The notes beneath the pieces were generated by a model. The model ran no database searches. It worked only from the letters and a program-made list of their open reading frames with translations, and had not been told where the DNA came from. Below are positions 19,000-27,485 of a stretch of 64,000 nucleotides of DNA, piece by piece. The stretch comes from Candidatus Nitrospira nitrificans (lineage in GTDB: Bacteria > Nitrospirota > Nitrospiria > Nitrospirales > Nitrospiraceae): contig NZ_CZPZ01000001.1 of the NCBI RefSeq assembly GCF_001458775.1, positions 310,001 to 374,000 of the forward strand, read 5' to 3'. Within the stretch, counting starts at the first letter, position 1. Every line of letters begins with the position of its first letter. The position numbers were made by a program, and so were the translations under genes.

Positions 19000-19540
19000 G
19001 TCTGTTCCTTTCCAAATTCGCTTCTGTCCTAGGACGAATGACCTGGCGCCAGAGACTCGTATAGATGTCACGGTCGAACTGCGGACAGGTATCTTCTGAG
19101 CCTTCAATGAGGATCGTGGTATACAGCCAGCCACCGTAGTACCAAAAATCGGTTGCAGTGCCCAAGTGCGCCCCATTTTCCTTATCGACGAGGACACCTT
19201 GATGCTTTGTCATGTGAAACAGTTTCGAGAACGTGCGATCCATTGTTAACTGCATATCAAGTCGTTCCCGTAGTTTTTTTTCGTCGTGCTGTCCATCAGG
19301 AAGAAAATAAGCTTTGTCGACCTCGACCGTCTTATAGACCCGGACTCCACCCTGCGTCTCACAGACATGCTGGTGGTACAGCCGACCCGGGAGAATGTCC
19401 CAGGTCGGAATCAATACGAACACGGCGATCGTGGCATACATGGCCAGTTTGCTCTCTGTATGCCTGCCAACGAATTGGGCAACCACTTTTGCCAGATAGA
19501 CATACACACCTAATGCAATAAGTACCGCCAGTCCAAACAT
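18992..19540 (-). CDS. Membrane-anchored protein coupled to the RTX gene
   Basis: 182 residues. Two hydrophobic segments (about 1-22 and 32-52) precede a mostly hydrophilic domain containing HVCETQGGVRVYKTVEVDKA, which resembles a family of small membrane-anchored proteins I have seen without a defined function. The topology suggests a two-helix anchor with a soluble domain on one side. Its stop overlaps the RTX start by eight bases (ATGAGTGA), a strong sign of translational coupling. Because the partner has a lipase-like head, an immunity, chaperone or secretion-helper role is possible, but that is inference. Confidence 0.75.
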   Translation of the reverse strand: MFGLAVLIALGVYVYLAKVVAQFVGRHTESKLAMYATIAVFVLIPTWDILPGRLYHQHVCETQGGVRVYKTVEVDKAYFLPDGQHDEKKLRERLDMQLTMDRTFSKLFHMTKHQGVLVDKENGAHLGTATDFWYYGGWLYTTILIEGSEDTCPQFDRDIYTSLWRQVIRPRTEANLERNRHE

Positions 19541-19604
19541 CTATGCCGCCTTTCGCGAAGAAGAGACCGCTGTCATCCTCTGACAGGCCCGATACGCGTG
19601 ACAG

Positions 19605-19952
19605 CTACAATCCTGCATGTGTGCTTCGCATCCCCGGTATCTTCGTCTTCTGTAGTGTCTGCAGCCCCACCAACACCTGCTGAATCTGCTGCTGCAGGCG
19701 GGCCAGAGCACCGACATCCATGGCCACGCGGGTGACAAGGTGGCCGTCTAAGCCCTTTGGTGCCGCGTGACCGTCCTTCGCAGTTTTCGCGACGGCAGCC
19801 AGCAACGTCGGCTCAATGAAGCCAAAGTCGAGATAGGCCATCCCCTGTGCGATCCCGACAGTCGTGTAGTTCGCCGCACGTGGGTGCGCGGAGGACTCGG
19901 AAGGTTTCAACCGAACGTTCAACGCCATGGTGATGCCTGTCGGTTCGCCCAT
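19605..19952 (-). CDS. Conserved-looking hypothetical protein, first gene of the RTX operon
   Basis: 115 residues, no signal peptide or membrane helix. The segment ANYTTVGIAQGMAYLDFGFI followed by LVTRVAMDVGALARLQQQIQ reads like a beta-rich half followed by a helix, loosely like DUF3467 proteins (low certainty). The upstream AAGGGAGT supports this start. The gene is first after the promoter at 20046-20074, and 64 bases separate it from the 182-aa membrane protein, so all three genes likely share one transcript. Confidence 0.65.
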   Translation of the reverse strand: MGEPTGITMALNVRLKPSESSAHPRAANYTTVGIAQGMAYLDFGFIEPTLLAAVAKTAKDGHAAPKGLDGHLVTRVAMDVGALARLQQQIQQVLVGLQTLQKTKIPGMRSTHAGL

Positions 19953-20385
19953 AACTTCATACTCCCTTGTCGTGGATAAGACCGAGCGGATGACGACAGC
20001 ACAAGAATCATCATGTGCATTGTGTTCCTAATAAGGAAATGCGTGAGTCTAAGAATCCGTCAGGTGGCTGTCAAGAACCCCCTTCGCCCCGCTCCGACAC
20101 CCAAGTCTGCCGGATGAAATCTGCCAGAACATGCCTAGGGATTGGCACTAGCCAAAAGAGGGGGATGGCAGGAAGCCGAATGGCCCTGCGGCCCGGACAT
20201 CTAGAGATTTCGTGACACCTTATTCGTTCTCGGCCCACATGCGCATATGCATCATTCGACTCAACAACACCGCCCCGTGGTCATCTGAACCAGGGTCACG
20301 TGCACACCCGCCCGGAAATAACATCACCGGCGTACAAGAAGCTCGTTTCACTATAAAGACTCCCGACCCCTTTTATGCTTGCACC
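19953..20385. other. Gene-free stretch carrying the RTX operon promoter
   Basis: Apart from the minus-strand promoter at 20046-20074 and the leader of the operon, I see nothing coding here. The frame leading rightward into the ParE-like remnant shows no protein-like character before about 20386. Confidence 0.5.
20046..20074 (-). promoter_or_regulatory. Promoter of the RTX operon
   Basis: Minus strand: consensus TTGACA (20069-20074), exactly 17 bases, then TAGACT (20046-20051). RNA would start near 20040, leaving a leader of almost 90 bases before the 115-aa gene. The -10 is identical to that proposed for uppS. Confidence 0.65.
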
Positions 20386-20679
20386 AAGGTTGGACGGGCT
20401 CACAAAGACATCACCTTCGTCGATGACATTGTTCAATTTACAGAGACATTCCTCAAGACTCCCCTCATCGGACGTGCCGTTTCCGAGTTCAATCGCCAAG
20501 ACCTTCGAGAAGTTATGTTCAGGGGATATCGGATCGTACCTCGTGCGAATGATGGAGTGCTTCTTCTTCGCTTTGTGCATGGTGCACGAGATCTACTCGA
20601 ACTGATCAGCGAGAGCCTTGGGATCGAGGCGGTTAACAGCCTAGCCCCGCGCGAGAGCCTTGTTACGCCTTCGATTTGA
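20386..20679 (+). pseudogene. ParE/RelE-type toxin remnant
   Basis: The translated segment contains the C-terminal hallmarks of ParE toxins in order: VDDIVQFTETFLKTPLIGRA, then DLREVMFRGYRIV, then VLLLRFVHGARDL. The N-terminal helices that normally precede FVDDI are missing or shortened; only KVGRAHKDI can be seen where about 30 residues would be expected. No start with a ribosome site, and no ParD-like antitoxin, is present on either side. It is therefore read as a decayed toxin gene with an internal deletion. Its 3' end overlaps the convergent neighbour by 17 bases. An intact but atypical toxin cannot be excluded. Confidence 0.55.
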
Positions 20680-21118
20680 TGGTGGATGAGGAATCTGAAT
20701 TCTCAGGTTCGCTGTTTCCTTCTTCGGCAGGCTTTTCTTCCTCCGGCACGTCGAACCACTGGACAAGCATCTCCTCCCACCAGGCTTCGGTCACCTCTGC
20801 TCCCGGGTCGGTGCCTAGAAATGCCACGTCTTCTTTCTTGATGGACGAACCGACGAGCTGCGGCTGAAACTTCGCGCGAGTGATGACTTCCTTCGTGGCA
20901 TAGCCGCCGATGATCCAGGAGTCCGGATCGGCTCGGCGCGATTTGTAGGCTTTCAAGCCATGCTTGAGATACATGAAGATCTGCTGCTGGATCGAATCAG
21001 CGACACCGGTCTGGGGGAGGCTGAGGGTTTTCTCGATGTGCTTTCGCCAATGCCGATCGTCGTAACGAGACGTGATCAACTGCAGCATTTTCTTTCCCAG
21101 CTCAGTATCAAGCGGCAT
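20663..21118 (-). CDS. Hypothetical cytoplasmic protein with acidic tail
   Basis: 151 residues, no signal peptide or membrane segment. The N-terminal two thirds is helical with Trp/Tyr-rich patches (RYDDRHWRKHIEKTLSL; WWEEMLVQWFDVPEEE). The last 25 residues are a low-complexity Glu/Ser tail. Not recognised. It begins 14 bases after the YbhB-like gene ends, so it is probably in the same transcript. Confidence 0.65.
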   Translation of the reverse strand: MPLDTELGKKMLQLITSRYDDRHWRKHIEKTLSLPQTGVADSIQQQIFMYLKHGLKAYKSRRADPDSWIIGGYATKEVITRAKFQPQLVGSSIKKEDVAFLGTDPGAEVTEAWWEEMLVQWFDVPEEEKPAEEGNSEPENSDSSSTIKSKA

Positions 21119-21132
21119 CTTCGGGCTCGTCG

Positions 21133-21690
21133 TTACTTGCGGCTGTAGAGACCCGTGAACGAGGCTTTGGCCAAGGCATTCTGGTTGAGATAGTACCCGA
21201 TCATTGCGCCGGATGCCTGAGGCTTCAACGAGAAGTGCTCCGCCCTCAGCGCGTACACTGTAAAGATATAGCGATGCGCCTTGTGGCCGGCAGGAGGACA
21301 GGGGCCCCCATACCCAGGCTCACCGAAATCCGTCATGCTTTGCACCGCGCGTTGTGGCTCACCGGGGCCGCCTGGCTTTCCGGCGCCGGCGGCGAGCGCC
21401 GAAATATCCGGAGGAATATTGAAGATGACCCAATGCCACCAGCCGCTGCCGGTCGGCGCATCCGGATCGTACATCGTCACGGCAAAACTCTTGGTGCCCT
21501 TGGGTGCGTTGGTCCAGCGCAATTCCGGAGACACATTGTCGCCGGCGCATCCAAATCCGTCGTAGACATGCGCCTTGCCGATCGTCCCCTGATGCTTGAT
21601 CGTCGGACTGACAAGCTGAAAATCCGCTGCGGCACTCGCGCCGGGAAGGAATGCGACCGCAAACAGCATGCTCCACCATGTGGATCTCAT
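21133..21690 (-). CDS. Secreted YbhB/YbcL-type (Raf kinase inhibitor-like, PEBP) protein
   Basis: 185 residues with a cleavable signal peptide (MRSTWWSMLFAVAFLPGASA). The PEBP ligand-pocket motifs are present: SFAVTMYDPDAPTGSGWWHW and GPCPPAGHKAHRYIFTVYAL. Bacterial members bind small anionic ligands; their physiological role is largely unknown. Here export to the periplasm is expected. A GAGGGGGG tract precedes the ATG. It lies downstream of the dienelactone hydrolase gene, separated by an intergenic repeat. Confidence 0.9.
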   Translation of the reverse strand: MRSTWWSMLFAVAFLPGASAAADFQLVSPTIKHQGTIGKAHVYDGFGCAGDNVSPELRWTNAPKGTKSFAVTMYDPDAPTGSGWWHWVIFNIPPDISALAAGAGKPGGPGEPQRAVQSMTDFGEPGYGGPCPPAGHKAHRYIFTVYALRAEHFSLKPQASGAMIGYYLNQNALAKASFTGLYSRK

Positions 21691-21740
21691 AGCTCGTCCC
21701 CCCTCTACTCCCGCAGAATGCTGGAAAGTCCTCCAGCGGA

Positions 21741-21825
21741 CTATTGAAAAACCCTTCCAGCTTCGTTCTCACATCGCACGCCTCGCAAAGTCGGCGATGC
21801 GGACTCAAAAACTCAACGTACGTGC
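21741..21825. repeat. Intergenic repeat, copy B
   Basis: Contains TTGAAAA (21744-21750), CTTCGTTCTC (21761-21770) and CTCAACGTAC (21812-21821) in the same order as the copy after rseP (30110-30170). A flanking AGTCC/GGACT inverted pair (21726-21742) recalls the end of the element. It fills the gap between the dienelactone hydrolase and YbhB genes. Confidence 0.55.
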
Positions 21826-21828
21826 TGG

Positions 21829-22533
21829 CTAGCTGAGATGTTGCGTGAAGAAGGCTTTGGTTCTGGTCCAGGCGTCCTTCGCAGCGTCCGGCCGATACAC
21901 GGACGGATCGGTATCTCGGAAGAAGGCATGCGGCGCGCCGGGGTAGGTCTTAATCTCGCCGGCTTTCCCATACTTCTTCAATGCCGCTGCCAGCCGCTGG
22001 ACATCCGCCTTGGTAATCCAGCCATCGTCCTCACCATAGAGATACAACACCGGGCAGGCCAGCTTCTGAATCGGAGTGTCAGGATTGGGCACTTGGCCGT
22101 AGAACGGCACGGCGGCTTTGATCTCTGGGTTCACGCAAGGCAGCATGAGCGCATAGGAGCCGCCCATGCAGAAACCGGTGACGCCGATCCTGGTGGCATC
22201 GGCCTCCGGGACCGATTTCAGATACGCCACGGTGGCATTCAAATCGGCGAGGCCATCCTCCTGTTTCAGCTGATTCATGAGCGTGCCGGCTTCACTCGCA
22301 TCGGTCGTCAGCGCATGGCCCAGGCGTGAATAGAGATCCGGCGCAATGGCGACGTAGCCTTCTGCGGCATGGCGTCTCGCAATATCCTTTATATGGTTTG
22401 TGAGCCCCCACCATTCCTGGACTATGATGACGGCCGGCCGTTTTTCTTTGGTCTGCGGAGCCGCGACGAACGCCTTCATCTCCACGTTTCCACTCTGATA
22501 CCGCACAGTCGTTTCTCGTATGGATTCAGCCAT
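21829..22533 (-). CDS. Dienelactone hydrolase family protein
   Basis: 234 residues, a cytoplasmic alpha/beta hydrolase. The catalytic Cys lies in GVTGFCMGGSYAL, the Asp probably in YLYGEDDGWITKAD and the His in YPGAPHAFFRDTD; the substrate-binding segment is VQEWWGLTNHIKD. Family members hydrolyse dienelactones or other cyclic esters; the real substrate here is unknown. AGAGGTGACCC stands before the ATG. Length is normal. Confidence 0.92.
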   Translation of the reverse strand: MAESIRETTVRYQSGNVEMKAFVAAPQTKEKRPAVIIVQEWWGLTNHIKDIARRHAAEGYVAIAPDLYSRLGHALTTDASEAGTLMNQLKQEDGLADLNATVAYLKSVPEADATRIGVTGFCMGGSYALMLPCVNPEIKAAVPFYGQVPNPDTPIQKLACPVLYLYGEDDGWITKADVQRLAAALKKYGKAGEIKTYPGAPHAFFRDTDPSVYRPDAAKDAWTRTKAFFTQHLS

Positions 22534-22671
22534 GGGTCACCTCTGCGCTTTCGCGAGTGCTGAGCGACGAGTCATGAGTGCCGAGTCTTGAACCATCAGC
22601 CGAGAATCGCCTCGTTTATTACGCTTCAACTCAGGGCTCACCACTCGGATCTCATCGGATCTCATCACTGT

Positions 22672-24054
22672 TCAGTTGCCTGCCACCATCAGTTCTGAAA
22701 TTTTCAGCGTCGGACTCGCAATTCGCCCTCTGAACACGAGATCATTCCCGATTACTTCAATATCCTTGAGCATCTGCTTGAGGTTGCCTGCGATGGTGAT
22801 TTCTTCAACCGGGTACGCCAGTTCTCCGTTTTCGATCCAGAATCCGCTGGCCCCTCGCGAGTAATCACCCGTGACCATATTGATGCCAAATCCGATCAAC
22901 TCGGTGACATAGAGCCCTTCCTTGACTGAACCGATAATCTCCTGAGCGCTCTTCAATCCCGGGACGAGATAAAAATTCGTCGGACCGACGGAAGGACTCT
23001 CGCCCACGCTCCGTGATGCGTTTCCGGTCGAGGGCAACCCCAGTTTCCTTCCGGAATAGGTGTCGAGCAGGTAACTTTTCAGCACTCCGCGTTCGACAAT
23101 CGTATTCTTCCGCGTCGCCAATCCCTCACCGTCAAACGGGCGAGATCCAAGACCTCCCACCATACGACCGTCGTCGTACAAGGTCATGAGATCGGATGCA
23201 ATCGTCTGGTCGAGCTTGTCGAGCAGAAAGGAGGCTCGCTTATAGAGCCCGTAGCCGGAAATGGCACTGCACACGTTTGCGAGCAGACTCCCGGCCGTCT
23301 CTTGATCGAACACCACCGGTACTCGCTTGGTCGCCACTTTGCGCGCTCCCAGGCGGCGAACGGCTCGCCTGGCCGCCTCCTGCCCGATCGACTCCGCCGA
23401 TGCCAGCCTGGCAAATTTGCGCTGCACCTCGTACCAGGCATCTCGCTGCATGGCCCCGGTTCCGGACTCGGCCGCAATCGGAGAGACGGACAGTGAAAAG
23501 TTTGAACTCTTGTAAGACCCGACGAACCCATGGCTGTTCGCCAGCACGACACGTCCCGATGAGGAATCGAACTCCGCGCCTTCCGAATTCGTGATGCGTG
23601 GGTCGGCGGCAAACGCCGCCGCTTCTCCGCGCTTGGCCCAATCGATCTGCGTTTCCGTATCGAGCACGGTCTCATCATAGAGATCGAGACTCGGCTGGTC
23701 CGTGGCCATCTGAGCCGCATCCGGCAACCCCGATACGTCATCCTCAACAACCGCCCTGGCCAAGGTGCAGGTGTCGGCGACGAGCCGCTCGAGGGAGTCT
23801 TGCGAGAAGTCTGAGGTCGAGGTCGTCGCCGAACGTTTTCCGATAAAGACGCGGAGGCCGAGCCGTTTCTCTCTCGCCTTCGTTAATCGATCGACCGCGC
23901 CGACCCGCACCTGAACGGAAAAGGTCTCGCCATCGGCCACCACGATGTCGGCCTCCGTCGCGCCGCATGCTTTCGCGCGAGCCAAGACATCGGCAGCCAG
24001 CTGCGCATAGCCGTTGGAGGTTGTCGGTTCTGTTTTTCGTCGCGTTTGAAGCAC
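22672..24054 (-). CDS. pmbA: TldE/PmbA metalloprotease-family subunit
   Basis: 460 residues. It is the non-catalytic partner of the TldD/TldE heterodimer, which trims peptides (microcin B17 maturation and CcdA degradation are the known cases). It lacks an HExxxH motif, as expected for TldE. Family segments include VQVRVGAVDRLTKAREKRLG, VVFDQETAGSLLANVCSAIS and VGPTNFYLVPGLKSAQEIIG. The start is a GTG with AAGAGAG just upstream. The tldD gene lies directly upstream with a 95-base gap containing inverted repeats. Confidence 0.93.
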   Translation of the reverse strand: MLQTRRKTEPTTSNGYAQLAADVLARAKACGATEADIVVADGETFSVQVRVGAVDRLTKAREKRLGLRVFIGKRSATTSTSDFSQDSLERLVADTCTLARAVVEDDVSGLPDAAQMATDQPSLDLYDETVLDTETQIDWAKRGEAAAFAADPRITNSEGAEFDSSSGRVVLANSHGFVGSYKSSNFSLSVSPIAAESGTGAMQRDAWYEVQRKFARLASAESIGQEAARRAVRRLGARKVATKRVPVVFDQETAGSLLANVCSAISGYGLYKRASFLLDKLDQTIASDLMTLYDDGRMVGGLGSRPFDGEGLATRKNTIVERGVLKSYLLDTYSGRKLGLPSTGNASRSVGESPSVGPTNFYLVPGLKSAQEIIGSVKEGLYVTELIGFGINMVTGDYSRGASGFWIENGELAYPVEEITIAGNLKQMLKDIEVIGNDLVFRGRIASPTLKISELMVAGN

Positions 24055-24076
24055 GTGCTCTCTTTCTCAGTCATTG

Positions 24077-24145
24077 GTCAATGGTCATTGGGGAGAGGCT
24101 CTCCTCGTTTAGCCTGGCTATTGACAATGACTGATGACCATTGAC
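24077..24145. repeat. Inverted repeats between tldD and pmbA
   Basis: GTCAATGGTCAT (24077-24088) and ATGACCATTGAC (24134-24145) are perfect 12-base inverted copies. Around them, ATTGGTCAATGGTCATTGG and TTGACAATGACTGATGACC form further short repeats of the same words. RNA from this gap would fold into a long stem between the two genes. Confidence 0.7.
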
Positions 24146-24149
24146 TCTC

Positions 24150-25580
24150 TTAACGTTGAGTCCCACCGACCGTAATTTCGTCGATTTTGATGGTCGGCAA
24201 GCCGACCCCGACCGGCACCGATTGGCCGTCTTTGCCGCAAGTGCCGATGCCATTGTCGAGTTTCAGATCGTGCCCCACCATCGAGACCTTGGTGAGGATC
24301 TCCGGCCCGCTCCCGATCAATGTCGCTCCCTTCACCGGCTTGGTGATCTGTCCATCCTCGATCAGGTAGGCCTCGCTGGCAGAGAACACGAACTTCCCGT
24401 TGGTGATATCAACCTGCCCACCGCCGAACGAAACGGCATACAACCCCTTTTTCACCGACCGGATAATGTCCTGGGGATCCGACTCGCCGGCCAACATGAA
24501 GGTGTTCGTCATTCGAGGGAGCACCACGCTTTGATAATTCTCACGCCGACCGTTGCCGGTCAGGGGAATCCCCATGAGGCGGGCGTTGAGCTTATCGGTG
24601 ATATAGCGACGGAGGATGCCCTTCTCGATGAGCGTCGTGCAGCTCGTCGGCGTTCCCTCATCATCCATGTTCAACGAGCCGCGGCGAAACGGAAGCGTGC
24701 CGTCGTCGACGATGGTGCACACATCCGACGCGACACGTTTCCCGATCAGGCTTGAGAAGGCCGATGTTTTTTTCCGGTTGAAGTCGGCCTCCAATCCATG
24801 TCCGATCGCCTCGTGCAGCAGGATACCGGGCCAGCCACCGGCCAGCACCACGGGCATCACCCCGGCCGGAGCATCCACCGCGGACAAGTTCAGGATCGCC
24901 TCCCTCGCGGCTTCTCGCGCATAGCTCAAGTGCCGATTGTCCTCGCGGTAGTACTCGAACCCGACCCGGCCGCCTCCTCCGAAGCTCCCGACCTGTCGAT
25001 TGTCTTGGTCCTCGGCAATACAGGTGATCTGCAGGCGGGACAACGGCTGGATGTCGCCGACCAGTGTCCCATCCGAGGTGGCAACCGCCACCACCTTGTA
25101 TTCGGTGTTAAACGACGCCATGACGTTCTTGATGCGAGGATCGTACCGTCTGGCCTCAGCATCGATTTCATTCAAGAGCGCCACGCGATCAGCCGTGGCG
25201 ACTTCGGCCTTCGCCCGCTCGATCGGATACAGGTCTCTGGTCGGTCGGCGCTGGGTGGGCACCGGAACGGAGGAATCGCCTTTGGGAGAATTGGCGATGT
25301 AGCGCGCCGTGTCGGCCGCAATCTCCAGATCCTTCTTCGTGAGTTCATCCGAATAGGCAAACCCTGTTTTTTCGCCGGCGGTGGCCCGGACGCCGACTCC
25401 TTGAGAGACACTCTTGGCGGCGCGTTTAACGAGACCTTCTTCCATCGACACAGACTCCGCGGTGCGGGACTCAAAGTAGAGATCCGCGTAATCGACATCC
25501 CTCACGTTCAAACGATCGAGTGCCTGTTGAGCTTCGAGTTCAGTGACACCGAATTTGGCTAGCTGAACCGGCTCGAGCAT
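24150..25580 (-). CDS. tldD: TldD zinc metalloprotease
   Basis: 477 residues from ATG 25580, chosen because GAGGAGG precedes it; the upstream in-frame ATG at 25631 has no such site. The catalytic HEAIGHGLEAD (HExxxH zinc motif) lies about halfway, followed by FNRKKTSAFSSLIGKRVASD. The C-terminal part contains FMLAGESDPQDIIRSVKKGL and ends in the family's GVGLPTIKIDEITVGG. Acts with the adjacent PmbA/TldE in the cytoplasm, pruning unfolded peptides. Transcribed divergently from uppS. Confidence 0.95.
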   Translation of the reverse strand: MLEPVQLAKFGVTELEAQQALDRLNVRDVDYADLYFESRTAESVSMEEGLVKRAAKSVSQGVGVRATAGEKTGFAYSDELTKKDLEIAADTARYIANSPKGDSSVPVPTQRRPTRDLYPIERAKAEVATADRVALLNEIDAEARRYDPRIKNVMASFNTEYKVVAVATSDGTLVGDIQPLSRLQITCIAEDQDNRQVGSFGGGGRVGFEYYREDNRHLSYAREAAREAILNLSAVDAPAGVMPVVLAGGWPGILLHEAIGHGLEADFNRKKTSAFSSLIGKRVASDVCTIVDDGTLPFRRGSLNMDDEGTPTSCTTLIEKGILRRYITDKLNARLMGIPLTGNGRRENYQSVVLPRMTNTFMLAGESDPQDIIRSVKKGLYAVSFGGGQVDITNGKFVFSASEAYLIEDGQITKPVKGATLIGSGPEILTKVSMVGHDLKLDNGIGTCGKDGQSVPVGVGLPTIKIDEITVGGTQR

Positions 25581-25619
25581 AGTGATGGGTGCCTCCTCGT
25601 CTCTGTTGAGTGAAGGGTG

Positions 25620-25649
25620 AGTATAGCCCATTCATTTCCGCCGTCGCAA
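25620..25649 (-). promoter_or_regulatory. Promoter of tldD-pmbA
   Basis: Minus strand: TTGCGA (25644-25649), 18 bases, TATACT (25620-25625). The predicted start near 25613 leaves about 33 bases of leader including the GAGGAGG site. Confidence 0.55.
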
Positions 25650-25700
25650 TGCAATGATTCCTCGCCGATCGGATGACTGACGTCGCTTCCGAGTTAGCGT

Positions 25701-25729
25701 TTGACATTCCATACCCCCGACAGTAGACT
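25701..25729 (+). promoter_or_regulatory. Promoter of the uppS operon
   Basis: Consensus TTGACA (25701-25706), a 17-base spacer and TAGACT (25724-25729). Transcription would begin near 25736, about 50 bases before uppS. Confidence 0.65.
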
Positions 25730-25785
25730 TTCCCCACTTTTCTCCCTCCCAACACTGGATATGAGGAACGCGTTCTAGGCTTGCT

Positions 25786-26571
25786 ATGGCACATCCTCCG
25801 GCTCCAAGTTCTGACCATCTGTCCGAGAGCGAATTGATCGCCAAGTTGGAGCCCGATCTGCTCCCCAAACATATCGCGGTCATCATGGACGGCAACGGAC
25901 GGTGGGCGGAATTGCGCGGTCTTCCTCGTATCGCAGGCCATCGAGAAGGCATCAATTCCGTCCGAGAGATGATCACCCTCTGTCTGGAACTCGGCATCCA
26001 TGCCCTGACCATTTACGCGTTTTCGCAAGAAAACTGGAACCGTCCGACACAAGAAATCAGCGCACTCATGGGACTCTTGGAGCATTATCTTTCCACGGAA
26101 CGGGCCAGCTTGATTGAGCAAGGCGTCTGCTTCCGCGCCATCGGTCGCCATGAGCTGCTTCCTCCATCGGCTCAGCATTGGGTTCGCACGACCGAAAAGG
26201 AAACGGCGCACCTCGAGAAGCTGATCCTGACGGTCGCCCTCAGCTACGGAGGACGAGCGGAAATCGTCGATGCCGTGAAAACGCTGATGGAACACGTCCG
26301 GGCGGGAACCGTACAACCAAGCCAAATCGATGAAACCACGATTCAACAGTACCTCTATACGCACCCCCTCCAGGATCCGGACTTACTGATCCGGACGAGC
26401 GGAGAAACGAGGATCAGCAACTTTCTCCTGTGGCAACTGGCCTACACCGAGTTGTGCTTCACGTCGACCTTGTGGCCGGACTTTCGACGGCGGGAATTCC
26501 TCCTCGCGCTGATCGAGTATCAAAAACGGGAACGCCGCTTCGGCCGAGTGTTGAGCACTGTGTCTTCCTAA
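25786..26571 (+). CDS. uppS: Isoprenyl transferase (undecaprenyl diphosphate synthase)
   Basis: 261 residues. It condenses isopentenyl diphosphate units in cis onto farnesyl diphosphate to make the C55 lipid carrier for cell-wall polymers. The signature HIAVIMDGNGRWAE with the catalytic Asp is at about residue 34. Further motifs are GHREGINSVREMITLCLELG, LTIYAFSQENWNRP, and C-terminal PDLLIRTSGETRISNFLLWQ and LWPDF. First gene of the block uppS-cdsA-dxr-rseP-proS, all plus strand. Confidence 0.97.
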   Translation: MAHPPAPSSDHLSESELIAKLEPDLLPKHIAVIMDGNGRWAELRGLPRIAGHREGINSVREMITLCLELGIHALTIYAFSQENWNRPTQEISALMGLLEHYLSTERASLIEQGVCFRAIGRHELLPPSAQHWVRTTEKETAHLEKLILTVALSYGGRAEIVDAVKTLMEHVRAGTVQPSQIDETTIQQYLYTHPLQDPDLLIRTSGETRISNFLLWQLAYTELCFTSTLWPDFRRREFLLALIEYQKRERRFGRVLSTVSS

Positions 26572-26624
26572 CCCATGTGGGACATCCACTCGCCACCGAC
26601 GCGACCACCCACCGCTCAATATCC

Positions 26625-27467
26625 GTGACCATCCCACCGGCACGCACCAGACAGTTCGATCTCCGGCGTCTCTATACCGCGGCTGCGCTGATCCCGGCGG
26701 TCTACGTCATCATCGTCCACCTCGCTCCATGGGCCTTGACGCTGCTGTTGATCGCCGTCGGCTCTCTTGCCCTGCTCGAACTGTATCGCCTCAGCTTTCA
26801 AACACGGTTGAATCGCGTCCTCGTCGGCGTCGGGTCGGCAATCTTTGTTCTGACCCTCGCCCGATCTCATGTGTCGCTCACGCTTCCCGAGCTTCTTCTC
26901 GGCGGCGCGCTTGTGATCGCAGTGACGGCCTCTTTTGTTGCCACATCCGCAAAACATCGACGGAACGACGCGCTGATCACCATGTTCGGCGTGCTCTACG
27001 TAGGCGTCACCCTCAGCACCATTGTCTCGACACGCGCGCTGCCGGCCGGCGAATTCCTCGTGCTGTTTCTGGCGGTGGTCACATGGGCTTCTGACACCGG
27101 CGCGTACTACGCCGGGACCCTGTGGGGGAAACACCCTCTCTTGCCGTCGATCAGTCCCAAGAAGACCGTTGAGGGCGTGCTTGGAGGGCTCGCACTGGCC
27201 GTCGCGGCCGCCCTAGTGGCTCAGTGGTGGTTTGCCTCGCAACTCTCGCCGTTAGATGCGTTGATCCTTGGCGCGCTGCTGACGGGGACCGGGCTCATCG
27301 GAGACCTCTTCGAATCCATGATCAAGCGACGCACGGGCGTCAAAGATTCAGGTGGAATCTTGCCCGGCCATGGCGGTATGTTGGACCGGCTCGATAGTCT
27401 CTTGTTCACCGCCCCCACCTTCTACTACTATGTCGTTTACGTTCGGGACCTGGCACCGCCTCTATAA
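26625..27467 (+). CDS. cdsA: Phosphatidate cytidylyltransferase
   Basis: About 280 residues; makes CDP-diacylglycerol from phosphatidate and CTP at the inner membrane, the branch point of phospholipid synthesis. Multiple transmembrane helices begin at TAAALIPAVYVIIVHLAPWA. The CdsA signature is intact: SPKKTVEGVLGG and, near the C-terminus, GDLFESMIKRRTGVKDSGG with LPGHGGMLDRLDSL. The frame is open back to 26430 inside uppS, but the extension has no CdsA character. GTG 26625 fits the expected N-terminus, with GTG 26577 as an alternative. Confidence 0.92.
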   Translation: MTIPPARTRQFDLRRLYTAAALIPAVYVIIVHLAPWALTLLLIAVGSLALLELYRLSFQTRLNRVLVGVGSAIFVLTLARSHVSLTLPELLLGGALVIAVTASFVATSAKHRRNDALITMFGVLYVGVTLSTIVSTRALPAGEFLVLFLAVVTWASDTGAYYAGTLWGKHPLLPSISPKKTVEGVLGGLALAVAAALVAQWWFASQLSPLDALILGALLTGTGLIGDLFESMIKRRTGVKDSGGILPGHGGMLDRLDSLLFTAPTFYYYVVYVRDLAPPL

Positions 27468-27485
27468 GAGTGGAGAGGAGAGGAT

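Noticed and set aside
18999-19197. N-terminal extension of the RTX protein to ATG 19197
   Set aside because: It lies inside the membrane-protein gene, has no ribosome site, and contains the only Cys; ATG 18999 has a purine-rich site and the lipase-like domain begins there.
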